64,000 nucleotides of DNA, taken from NCBI GenBank assembly GCA_900543145.1, contig UQPZ01000003.1, positions 186,001 to 250,000 on the forward strand, in the 5' to 3' direction. The DNA comes from an uncultured Ruminococcus sp. Lineage in GTDB: Bacteria > Bacillota > Clostridia > Oscillospirales > Ruminococcaceae. Both the position numbers and the translations under genes were made by a program. Positions 8,194 to 17,200 of this stretch are shown in pieces; the stretch's first letter is position 1; each line of letters starts with the position of its first letter. Below the pieces are notes generated by a model, which saw only the letters and a list, made by a program, of their open reading frames with translations, was not told where the DNA came from and did no database searches.

Positions 8194-10033
8194 AGTAAAC
8201 ACCTCCGCAGTTTTTGCCTACTCCGCAGCCTGAGCAGCCTTCCCTGCAGTTGCGGGTCGTCTGAGCGTTGTGCGCCTTCTTGTTCTCACGGACAAGAAAC
8301 TTCCTCGATACCAGATAATCCAGGTGCGACCATGGCATTACCTCGTCATAGGAACGGCGGCGGTTAGCGTAAAAGCCTGTATCTACACCGCATTCCTCAA
8401 AGGCTTCAAGCCACAGATCAAATCTGAAATGCTCGTCCCAGCTGTCAAGGGTACAGCCTTTTTTCCATGCGGTACAGATCGCTTTGCTCAGCCGCCTGTC
8501 ACCTCTTGCCAGAACCGCTTCAAGAATTGATACGTTCTGCTGATGATAGCTGCATTTAATTTTTCTCGAAGTTATGCAGTCAAGAAGGTGCTTCTGCTTT
8601 GCTGATATTTCCTCAGGAGCTGCCTGAGGTTCAAATTCAAAGGGAGTAAACGGCTTTGGAACAAACGTAGCGGCAGAAACAGAGACCTGTATATTCTTTC
8701 CACGTTTTTCCTTGGGAGTGTCATAATAAAGATCGACAACATCCTGCGCAAGCTTTGCTATGCCCTCTATATCCTCCATAGTTTCCTCAGGAAGTCCCAG
8801 CATAAAATACAGCTTTACCGTCTGATAGCCCTCGCTGAACGCCAGACTGCAGGTACGCATTATCTCATCATCGGTCACGTTTTTGTTTATAACGTCCCTT
8901 AACCTCTGAGTTCCGGCCTCCGGAGCAAAGGTAAGACCGCTTTTTCTTACGGCGGCTATCCTGTCAATAAGCTCCTTGCTGAAATTATCTATTCTCAGTG
9001 ACGGAAGCGAAAGATTGATCTTTTCACCGTCGGTATAATCCGCAAGTTTTTCCAAAAGCTCGTTTATATCGGTATAATCGCTTGTCGAAAGTGAGGAAAG
9101 CGAGACTTCCTCATAACCCGTTTGCCTGCAAAGGCATTTTGTTTCATTTGTTATAGTATCTATATTCTTTTCCCTGAACGGGCGGTATATAAATCCTGCC
9201 TGGCAAAAACGGCAGCCTCTTATACAGCCGCGAAGCACCTCGACTACCGCTCTGTCGTGAACGATACCTGTAAACGGAACTACAAAGCTTTCAGGATAAT
9301 AAACCCTGTTAAAATCCCTGATAACCCTCTTTTTTACCCTTTCGGGGGCTTCGGGTATATTGGGAGTTACAGACCTTACCGTTCCGTCGCCGTTATATTC
9401 CACGTTGTAAAAGGACGGGATGTATATTCCCTCTATTTTCGCCGCTTCCCTCAAAAATTCCTCTTTTGAGGGATTACACGGCTTCATTTTCTCGTAAAGG
9501 GAAAGCAGTTCAATATTGACCTCCTCGCCCTCTCCGATAATAAACAGATCAAAAAAATCCGCCATAGGCTCCGGATTGCATACGCACGGGCCGCCGCCTA
9601 CTACAATAGGCGTAAGAGCTTTCCTGTCCTTTGCATAAATCGGAAGTCCGGCAAGATCGAGCATTGCAAGCACATTTGTATAGGAAAGTTCATACTGAAG
9701 AGTAAAACCGATAAAATCAAACTCCGTCAGCGGATCAAGGCTTTCAAGTGCGTACAGGGGTATATTATTTTCCCTCATATGCGCTTCAAAGTCCTTTTCC
9801 GGCATGAATACCCGTTCACACCACCAGTTAGGCACTGAATTTTTCAGACCGTACAGTATCTTCATTCCTAAATGCGACATTCCGACATCGTAAACGTCGG
9901 GAAAGCAGAAAGCAAATCTTACGTCAACCTCGGACTTGTCCTTAACAACGCTGCCGTGCTCTCCTCCTATATATCTTGCGGGCTTCTGTGTTTTAAGCAG
10001 AAGCTGTTCTATTTTACGTTTTATTTCTTCCAA
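8186..10033 (-). CDS. TIGR03960-family radical SAM protein
   Basis: A 615-residue cytosolic protein with a B12-binding-like N-terminal region (residues about 30-230, including FCFPDVYDVGMSHLG and VVGGGPCVCNPEP). A radical SAM domain follows with the cluster motif RGCIRGCRFCQAG (Cys-x3-Cys-x2-Cys). The C-terminus is cysteine-rich (NCREGCSGCGVGKNCGG), probably for a second metal site. The start is a TTG at 10033 with GGAGG seven bases upstream. It is coupled to the DUF2344 gene. In many Clostridia this pair precedes rng-rplU-rpmA; here rplS follows instead. Confidence 0.9.
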   Translation of the reverse strand: MEEIKRKIEQLLLKTQKPARYIGGEHGSVVKDKSEVDVRFAFCFPDVYDVGMSHLGMKILYGLKNSVPNWWCERVFMPEKDFEAHMRENNIPLYALESLDPLTEFDFIGFTLQYELSYTNVLAMLDLAGLPIYAKDRKALTPIVVGGGPCVCNPEPMADFFDLFIIGEGEEVNIELLSLYEKMKPCNPSKEEFLREAAKIEGIYIPSFYNVEYNGDGTVRSVTPNIPEAPERVKKRVIRDFNRVYYPESFVVPFTGIVHDRAVVEVLRGCIRGCRFCQAGFIYRPFREKNIDTITNETKCLCRQTGYEEVSLSSLSTSDYTDINELLEKLADYTDGEKINLSLPSLRIDNFSKELIDRIAAVRKSGLTFAPEAGTQRLRDVINKNVTDDEIMRTCSLAFSEGYQTVKLYFMLGLPEETMEDIEGIAKLAQDVVDLYYDTPKEKRGKNIQVSVSAATFVPKPFTPFEFEPQAAPEEISAKQKHLLDCITSRKIKCSYHQQNVSILEAVLARGDRRLSKAICTAWKKGCTLDSWDEHFRFDLWLEAFEECGVDTGFYANRRRSYDEVMPWSHLDYLVSRKFLVRENKKAHNAQTTRNCREGCSGCGVGKNCGGVYCG

Positions 10034-10099
10034 AGGATAACCTCCGATTTATACATCTTTAATTTTCAGAGCCGGCATATACAAATCTCGAACCGCGCC

Positions 10100-10675
10100 C
10101 TACTCCCTGCCCATAAACTCCGCAAATGCTATATATACAAACGTAATCATCAGCGATATGCTTACATTGCCCGACAGAAGCATTTTTATCAAAACAGCTG
10201 AAAGAAAGACAAGGAAAAAACCTCTTATAAAATCACAGACCCTGCTTTCGTTCAAAGCAAGCGAAAGAATACGCCCTCCGTCAAAATATTTTACAGGCAT
10301 AAGATTGAATATACCCAGAAACAGATTGGCACAGGCGAAATAATTAAGTCCTCCTGACAGGATCCGCCACAGCAATGCAATGAAAAGATTGACAGAACAG
10401 CCGGCAAAGAGAATTATCATATCCTGTTTTTTTGAAACAAGTCTTCCCCTGTGAGGAGATATTTTTATACCGCCGGCATAAAAGCAAATGCGCTCAGGCG
10501 GTATCCCGAACATACACATTGCCGAAATATGCCCCAGCTCGTGAAGGATACAGCAGATAAGCGCCGTTATTATCTTAAACCCCCACGAGCCGTTCCACAG
10601 CGTTACCGCAGCAACTGCCGCAAAAAAAGTAAATGAAAGAGAAACCCTTATCCTGCCGACCGATAATTCAAGCAT
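10100..10675 (-). CDS. M50 site-2-protease-like membrane metalloprotease
   Basis: A 191-residue polytopic protein with the zinc motif HELGH (residues 45-49) in a membrane segment. The distal motif NLMPVKYFDGGRIL provides the third ligand aspartate. This size and layout resemble SpoIVFB, the sporulation protease that processes pro-sigma-K. No SpoIVFA-like gene is adjacent and there is no CBS domain, so assignment to SpoIVFB is only possible. The start ATG at 10675 has no standard ribosome site. A GGGGG run lies upstream of a GCCGCT/AGCGGC hairpin, and the hairpin lies between that run and the ATG. Confidence 0.85.
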   Translation of the reverse strand: MLELSVGRIRVSLSFTFFAAVAAVTLWNGSWGFKIITALICCILHELGHISAMCMFGIPPERICFYAGGIKISPHRGRLVSKKQDMIILFAGCSVNLFIALLWRILSGGLNYFACANLFLGIFNLMPVKYFDGGRILSLALNESRVCDFIRGFFLVFLSAVLIKMLLSGNVSISLMITFVYIAFAEFMGRE

Positions 10676-10797
10676 AACTGCAGCCGCTCAAAGCGGCAGC
10701 GCCCCCGTTTCCGGAACATTATTCCTAAAACTCCGTTCCAGAATAATATATATGCAGATATGTCCCGTTAAAGAAGCGAAAGTCAGCAGTTAAAATT

Positions 10798-12042
10798 TTA
10801 AACCTGCCAGCTGTTAAGGTATCTTTCCTGCTCTTCACTGAGCTTATCTATTTCGAGATTCCAGAATTTCAGCTTTCTGTCGGCTACCTCCCTGTCTATC
10901 TCCTCGGGCACGGAAATGATCATGCTTTCAAGCTTATCCCGATTTTTAACAAGATAAGCGGCAGAAAGCGCCTGAATAGCAAAGGACATATCCATTATTT
11001 CAGCCGGATGACCATCGCCTGCCGCAAGGTTTACAAGCCTGCCTTCTCCGATAACATAAAGCCAGTTTCCGTTTTTAAGCCTATAGCCGTCAATATTGTT
11101 TCTTGCAAGCCTTGTTTCCACGGCAAGCTTTTTAAGACCTGCTACATCAACCTCGCAGTCGAAGTGTCCGGCGTTGCACAGTATAGCTCCGTCCTTCATA
11201 TTTACAAATGACTTTTCTGTTATAACGTCCTTACAGCCTGTTACCGTAACGAAGAAATCGCCTATTTTCGCTGCTTCCTCCATTTTCATTACCTTAAAGC
11301 CGTCCATGACTGCTTCCATTGCCTTTATCGAGTCTATCTCTGTGATTATTACAGACGCACCTAGACCCTTTGCTCGCATTGCAACGCCCTTTCCGCACCA
11401 GCCGTATCCTGCGACAACTACGTTTTTGCCGGCAACTATCAGATTAGTCGTACGGTTTATTCCGTCCCATACCGACTGTCCGGTTCCGTAACGATTGTCA
11501 AACAGGTATTTGCATTTTGCGTTATTGACAAGCATCATAGGGAATTTAAGCTTGCCTGCCTTGTTCATTGCGATAAGACGGATTATTCCGGTAGTAGTTT
11601 CCTCACAGCCTCCTATAACGTTCGGTATAAGCTCGGGATATTCGTTATGGATAAGGTTTACAAGATCTCCGCCGTCGTCAATAATTATATTAGGGCCGGC
11701 TTTTACAGTCTGAGTGATATGTCTGTGGTATTCTTCATCGGTAGCTCCGTGCCATGCGTAAACGTTAAGTCCGTCGTGAACAAGCGCCGCCGCAACGTCG
11801 TCCTGTGTTGAAAGCGGATTGCTTCCTGTTATATACATCTGCGCGCCGCCTGCCGCAAGAACCTTGCACAGATAAGCGGTCTTGGCTTCAAGATGGATCG
11901 ACAGCGCGATCTTCAGTCCCTCAAAGGGCTTTGTCTGTAAAAATTCCTCCTCAACGCTTCTTAGAAGCGACATATTCTGTTTGACCCACTGTATTTTACG
12001 CTGTCCGCTTTCCCATAAATTTTCATTTCTTATCTCGCTCAT
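10798..12042 (-). CDS. ahcY: Adenosylhomocysteinase
   Basis: NAD-dependent hydrolase that converts S-adenosylhomocysteine to adenosine and homocysteine in the activated-methyl cycle. It has 414 residues from the ATG at 12042; a TTG 15 bases upstream is the alternative start. The NAD-binding loop GYGWCGKGVAMRAKGLG is near residue 212. NGD-type substrate motifs appear (DDGGDLVNLIHNEYPEL, NNAKCKYLFDNRYGTGQS), and the C-terminus is the bacterial short form lacking the insertion seen in some eukaryotes. Many Bacillota use Pfs/LuxS instead, so its presence is informative. The translation start lies behind an unusual hairpin (separate entry). Confidence 0.94.
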   Translation of the reverse strand: MSEIRNENLWESGQRKIQWVKQNMSLLRSVEEEFLQTKPFEGLKIALSIHLEAKTAYLCKVLAAGGAQMYITGSNPLSTQDDVAAALVHDGLNVYAWHGATDEEYHRHITQTVKAGPNIIIDDGGDLVNLIHNEYPELIPNVIGGCEETTTGIIRLIAMNKAGKLKFPMMLVNNAKCKYLFDNRYGTGQSVWDGINRTTNLIVAGKNVVVAGYGWCGKGVAMRAKGLGASVIITEIDSIKAMEAVMDGFKVMKMEEAAKIGDFFVTVTGCKDVITEKSFVNMKDGAILCNAGHFDCEVDVAGLKKLAVETRLARNNIDGYRLKNGNWLYVIGEGRLVNLAAGDGHPAEIMDMSFAIQALSAAYLVKNRDKLESMIISVPEEIDREVADRKLKFWNLEIDKLSEEQERYLNSWQV

Positions 12043-12049
12043 AAAATTA

Positions 12050-12070
12050 CCATGCAAAATAAGTGCATGG
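12050..12070 (-). promoter_or_regulatory. CCATGCA hairpin between ribosome site and ahcY start
   Basis: Minus-strand CCATGCA, a 7-base loop, then TGCATGG: a perfect 7-bp stem. GGAGG lies four bases 5' of it and the ahcY ATG seven bases 3' of it. Unfolded, the ribosome site is about 32 bases from the ATG; folded, it is effectively about 11. Alternatively GGAGG serves the ATG inside the left arm, giving a 9-codon ORF whose TGA overlaps the ahcY ATG (ATGA). The same palindrome precedes the NYN gene at 51757. Confidence 0.6.
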
Positions 12071-12116
12071 ACTGCCTCCGTTTCCTGTATATTTTTATTC
12101 CCGCAGATATATGCGG

Positions 12117-12695
12117 TTAATTTTCCTTCAGCGCCTCAAGAAGCTTTTCAAGCGCCTTCGCCCTGTGCGATACGGAATTTTTAAACTCCGGATCCGCCTG
12201 AGCAAAGCTTTTTTCTCCGTACATAAAAACAGGATCATAGCCGAAGCCGTTTTCTCCAAGCGGCTCATAGCCTATTCTTCCCTCACACTGCCCCTCAACG
12301 GAAAGCTCCGTACCGTCAGGCTTTATAAAATGTACAGCACACACAAATCTTGCTGTACGCTTATCTTCGCTTACGCCTTTAAGCTTATCAAGAATAAGAG
12401 CGCAGCGTTCAGCGTCTGTATTCAGGCCGCCGTACCTTGCCGAGTAAACGCCCGGCTCTCCGCCCAAAGCGTCTACGCATAAACCGCTGTCATCCGCAAG
12501 CACTGCACAGTTTTTCAGTACAAAGATCGTCCTTGCCTTTATTGCGGCGTTCTCAGCAAAAGTCTCTCCGGTTTCCTCCGCTTCAAGGTTTACTCCCGCC
12601 TCACTCTGCGATACTGTTTCATAACCCAGCGGCTCAAGCAGCTCCTTGTATTCCCGTATTTTTCCTTTATTATTGCTTGCTATGATCAGCTTCAT
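12117..12695 (-). CDS. rdgB: XTP/dITP pyrophosphatase (RdgB/HAM1)
   Basis: Hydrolyses non-canonical purine nucleoside triphosphates, keeping inosine and xanthosine nucleotides out of DNA. It has 192 residues. Family signatures are ASNNKGKIREYKEL at the N-terminus, AVLADDSGLCVDALGGEPGVYSARYG and GFGYDPVF; the C-terminal SHRAKALEKL is also conserved. AAAGGA precedes the ATG at 12695. It is directly upstream of ahcY with only a 46-base gap holding the ahcY ribosome site. Confidence 0.95.
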   Translation of the reverse strand: MKLIIASNNKGKIREYKELLEPLGYETVSQSEAGVNLEAEETGETFAENAAIKARTIFVLKNCAVLADDSGLCVDALGGEPGVYSARYGGLNTDAERCALILDKLKGVSEDKRTARFVCAVHFIKPDGTELSVEGQCEGRIGYEPLGENGFGYDPVFMYGEKSFAQADPEFKNSVSHRAKALEKLLEALKEN

Positions 12696-12762
12696 TTTAT
12701 GCTTCCTTTCAGTGGGTAATTTTTCTGTAAACGCCGACAGCCTTTTATGTATAAGAATTTTA

Positions 12763-13275
12763 TCAGTAATGCAGGAACGTCACTCTTGATCTCCTCATTT
12801 TCTCACGGTATTTGACCGCCTTGCCGCTGTTGATCGTACCGATACAGTTCTCGTTATATATGATCCTCATATCAAGATTTTCAATTGCGCTTACAGCCGT
12901 AGCGCCAACTGATACCCCTCCGTCAACTCCGACCAGTTCTATTTCCTTTACGGCTCTTGCCCTCATCAGATCGGCAAGAGCGTCGTTTGTAAAAGCGTCA
13001 GGCTTGCTTTTTTCAAATACGTTCCCGCTTCCTACGATCTTAAGCTTTTCGGCAAGCTTGGCTTCATGAGTGCCATCCTTAGGCATAGAGCCTACTATCG
13101 AGCCGAGTCCCTTCGCGATACTTTTTATATAAAATACCTCCTCGGGCTTATACTCAGCTATCCGCTTATTGATCTGCTCAAAAAGAATATCGTCCTTATA
13201 AGGAAATTTTTCCTTGCTGCGTCCCCGTCCGACATAGATCTCCTGCATATCAATAACAAATAATACCTTATCCAA
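12763..13275 (-). CDS. Isochorismatase-fold protein lacking the catalytic cysteine
   Basis: A 170-residue protein with the cysteine-hydrolase (isochorismatase/nicotinamidase) fold. The first catalytic residue is present (Asp9 in FVIDMQE), and so is the lysine (Lys89 in FEKSKPDAF). The segment that normally reads GxxTDxCVxxTA is VGVDGGVSVGATA here, with Ser122 where the nucleophilic cysteine belongs. It may therefore be inactive, use serine, or serve as a binding protein; the substrate is unknown. The start is a TTG at 13275 with AGGGGG eight bases upstream. It lies between ftsY and rdgB, with about 60-base gaps on each side. Confidence 0.8.
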   Translation of the reverse strand: MDKVLFVIDMQEIYVGRGRSKEKFPYKDDILFEQINKRIAEYKPEEVFYIKSIAKGLGSIVGSMPKDGTHEAKLAEKLKIVGSGNVFEKSKPDAFTNDALADLMRARAVKEIELVGVDGGVSVGATAVSAIENLDMRIIYNENCIGTINSGKAVKYREKMRRSRVTFLHY

Positions 13276-13336
13276 TTTATTGACCCCCTAAATTTATTAT
13301 CTTCCGATTACTGTTCAGACTATCCGGCTTATAAAG

Positions 13337-14242
13337 CTATTCAAACAAAGCATTTACAAAATCCTTGGCTGAAAACGGCTGAATATCGTCGATCTTCTCG
13401 CCTACGGTAACAAGCTTTACCGGAACCTTAAGATCGTCGGCAATACTTATTATTATTCCGCCCTTAGCAGTTCCGTCAAGTTTAGTCAGAATAATTCCGG
13501 TTATATCAGCGACCTCGTTGAACTGCTTTGCCTGATTAACGGCGTTCTGACCTGTCGTTGCGTCAAGAGCAAGCAGAACCTCCAGCGCACAGCCTTCTGC
13601 CTGCTGATGAACTATTCTCGCTATTTTTCGCAGCTCATCCATAAGATTTTTCTTATTATGAAGCCTTCCCGCCGTATCGCAGATAACTACATCGGTATTC
13701 CTTGCCTTTGCAGCAGTCAGCGCGTCAAATACTACCGCAGCAGGATCAGAGCCCTCGTTATGCTTGATTATATCTACCCCTGCCCGCTCAGTCCATACCT
13801 CAAGCTGGTCTATAGCCGCCGCCCTGAAGGTATCCGCCGCCGCTACCAGCACCCTTTTTCCGCTGTTTTTCAGTTGGTAAGCAAGCTTTCCGATAGTCGT
13901 GGTCTTACCTACCCCGTTAACTCCGATAACAAGTATAACCGAAGGCACAGTTGACATATCAAGAGGCGTATCCTCGCCCAGCATTTCAGCTATTACCTCT
14001 TTGAGCATATCCATGATCATAGCCGGATCCTTTACTCCCTGTGTCTTGACCCTTTCACGCAGTTCTCCGCATATCTTCATAGAAGTTCCGACGCCTATAT
14101 CGCACAAGATAAGCGTTTCCTCAAGCTCCTCAAACAGCTCCTCGTCAATTTTTGTAAACGACCCAAGCAGGCCTTCGATCCTGCTCATCATAGAATCCTT
14201 GGTTTTTTTCAGTCCGGCTTTCAGCTTTTCAAAAAAAACCAT
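13337..14242 (-). CDS. ftsY: Signal recognition particle receptor FtsY
   Basis: SRP-type GTPase at the membrane that receives ribosome-SRP complexes for co-translational insertion. It has 301 residues: a helical N domain, then a G domain with GVNGVGKTTTIGKLA (P-loop), DTFRAAAIDQL, VICDTAGRLHNKKNL, TKLDGTAKGG and the terminal VGEKIDDIQPF. There is no long acidic A domain, as usual in Gram-positives. The gap from smc is 14 bases. The order rnc-(radical SAM)-smc-ftsY is a conserved Clostridia arrangement. Confidence 0.96.
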   Translation of the reverse strand: MVFFEKLKAGLKKTKDSMMSRIEGLLGSFTKIDEELFEELEETLILCDIGVGTSMKICGELRERVKTQGVKDPAMIMDMLKEVIAEMLGEDTPLDMSTVPSVILVIGVNGVGKTTTIGKLAYQLKNSGKRVLVAAADTFRAAAIDQLEVWTERAGVDIIKHNEGSDPAAVVFDALTAAKARNTDVVICDTAGRLHNKKNLMDELRKIARIVHQQAEGCALEVLLALDATTGQNAVNQAKQFNEVADITGIILTKLDGTAKGGIIISIADDLKVPVKLVTVGEKIDDIQPFSAKDFVNALFE

Positions 14243-14256
14243 AATATCACTCCTAA

Positions 14257-17200
14257 CTACTGAAGCTTCATATTTCCGGTATCCTCCATGCTCATTTTCA
14301 GAAGCTTGGATATTCCGTCCTCCTGCATTGTAACTCCGTAAAGAACGTCTGCCTCCTCCATCGTTCCGCGGCGGTGGGTAATTGTTATAAACTGCGTAGT
14401 ATCGGTAAACCTGTGAAGATACTGCGCATATTTCGTTACGTTGACATCGTCCAGCGCTGCCTCTATTTCATCAAGCAGACAGAAAGGCGACGGGCTTATT
14501 TTAAGAATTGAAAAATAAATGCATATTGCAACGAAAGCCTGCTCTCCGCCTGAAAGCAAAGAAAGATTCTTTATAAGCTTTCCTGGAGGTTCGACCTTTA
14601 TATCTATTCCACATTCAAGAATATTTTCCGGGTCAGATAGTGAAAGCTCTCCAGAACCGCCGCCGAACAGCTCCGAGAATATTTCCTTGAAATTGCGGTT
14701 GATCTTATCAAATGTTTCAGCGAACATTGTCCTCATATTCTCGGTCAGACTGCTAATAAGATCCTCAAGCTCAAGTCTTGAAGTATTTACGTCATCAAGC
14801 TGACGCTTCATAAATTCATACCGTTCGGAAACCTCGGCATACTCCTCTATAGCCCCAAGATTTACGCTGCCGAGATTTTTGATTTTACTGCGCAGCTCAG
14901 ACAGCCTTTTGTTTGCTTCAAAAATATTCTCAAGCTTTTCAGACTGCTTCTCTGCCTCTGTTCTTGTCAGCTCGTATTCGTCCCAAAGCTGAGATACAAG
15001 CTTGTCAAAATCGGCGGTGCATGAAGCCTTTCTCTCTGAAACCCTGTTGATTTCGTTGGAAAGCGTTTCCTTTTCCTCCATTTTTAGCTTTTGTCCGCTT
15101 CTCAGCTTGTTTGCTTTAAGATCATATTCATTATGCTCTCTCTGAGCTTTTTCTATACTCAGTTCTATTTCAGCTATAACGCCGCCCGAGCCTTCAATAG
15201 CTGCTCTTACGGCTTTTATCTCATCAAGCTTGAACCTTATAGACTTCTCATGCTCGAGTATTCTTTCCTCTAGCTTTCCGCTGTCGCCGCTGCTGCTCTC
15301 AAGGCTGGTTTTAAGTCTTTCTATTGACAGTCTGCAGGCTTCTTCGTCCTTTCCAAGCTCTACCGCTTTCATTTTCAGATCAGAAAGACCGGCGGTAAGC
15401 TCCTCCCTTTCCGATCTCAGGCTATCAAGCCTGCTCTGGGACAAGGTAAGATGTTCCTCGCTGTCAAAGATCTTCTTATCGGTATCCGAAAGCTGAGTAT
15501 TTACCGAGTCTGTTTCATTCTGCGTATCTATAAGCTTTTTTCTCAGCGCTTCTATATTAAGCTCAGCGCTTTCAAGCTTTTCATTGTACTGTAAAGAATA
15601 CTCCTGTACCCTTTTTATTTCCATATCCAGCCGCAGCTCGTCTTTTGAAATCGCTTCAAGCTGCTCCTTTATACCGCTTATATCGGCGTCAAGCTTTGCA
15701 GTCTCCTGCGAAAGCCTTTCCCTGACCTGGCTAAGCCTGTCGTTTTCGCTCTGAACTTTTTCACGCCGCTTTTCAAGAGCTTCAATTTCATTTTTACGGG
15801 TAAGGATACCTGTATTTTTGGATACGCTTCCTCCCGTAAACGAACCTCCGGCGTTTATTACCTGACCGTCAAGTGTCACGATACGGAATTTATATCCGTA
15901 TTTCTTTGCTATAGCCGCCGCAAGATCTATATTTTCCGCAATACATATTCTTCCTAGCAGGCTGTTTACAACTCCTGTGTACTTAGCGTCGTACTGTGCC
16001 AGATCGCAGGCAAGCGCAACAAATCCCTCCTCACTTTCGGGAACGTTCGCAAGCCTCTGTCCCTTTACGGATGTTACAGGAAGAAAGGTAGCTCTGCCCG
16101 CCTTTGATTCCTTTAATATTCTTATAGCCCGCTTTGCAGTATCCTCGTTTTCTACGACTATATTCTGCAATGCGCCGCCTAGTGCAGTTTCAACTGCTAT
16201 TGAATACTGCGGCTCAACTCCTATCAGCTGCGCTACAGAGCCGCATATTCCGGAGATACGTCCTTGCTTTCCAGCCTGAAGAATATGCTTTACACTGTAC
16301 GCAAACCCCTCCATTGAATTCTCCAGATCGCGTAAAAGTCCAAGCTTTTGTACAGTTTCTCTCAGCAGTATATCGTTACGGCTAAAATCCGCGTCTGCCG
16401 CTTTTAATTTTTCCGACTTGCTTTCAAACAGCTTTCTGAAGCCTGCAAGCTTATTTTCATTTTCACTTTTCAGCTCTTTATTTTTGTTTTCAGACTTCTT
16501 TAAATTTTCAAGCTCAGAAGCGGTAAACCTCGCCTTTGACTCTGCGTCTGCTTTTTCGGATAAAGCGGCGTCAAGACTTTCCTGAGTTTCGTATAGATCA
16601 TTTTTAGCATTTTCCAGCTTAAAGCTAAGCTCTGACTTTTTCAGATACAGCAGATTAAGTCCGCTGTTTGAATCAGAAAATTCCTTGTCAAATTCCTCGG
16701 ACTGTGAACGGACAGCCGCAAGTTTTTCTTCGGTACTCCTTATTTTCTCATCAAGCTTTTCTCTTTCTTCAGCAGCAGATATAAGGTCTTTCTCTCGTTT
16801 TTCAAGCTCTGTTTCAAGAAAATATTCTGAGCTTCTTGATTGCTCTATCTGCTCCCTTACCTGAGCGATCGCTTCATTGAGGTGCTCTATATCGTTTTCC
16901 AGTACAGCTATTTTAGCGCCAGACTGCGAATTTTCAAGCTCCGTCTGATGGATCTTCTCCCTGAGTGCGTCCACCTCCGCCGCTTTTTCGGCGCTCATAG
17001 CAAATGAATCCTCTATCTCGTCCTCAAGAGCCTCAAGCTCCTCCGAAAGAGTAGTATACTGAATATCAAGAGATCGAAGCTTATCTTCATAGCCCTTTAC
17101 TGATTCCGACAGCTCTCCAAGCTTATGTACCCATACCGAGATCTCCAGCCTGCGCTTTTCATCGTCCAGAACCCTGAATCTCTTTGCTTTTTCACACTGC

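Noticed and set aside
10676..10797. A small gene or known RNA between ahcY and the M50 protease gene
   Set aside because: Only short inverted repeats (GCCGCT/AGCGGC and GGAAC/GTTCC) are seen; no ORF with a ribosome site and no recognised RNA class.
12050..12070. ahcY hairpin as an SAH riboswitch
   Set aside because: Only about 75 nt separate rdgB from ahcY and no SAH-riboswitch pseudoknot core is visible; a 7-bp hairpin alone is not enough.
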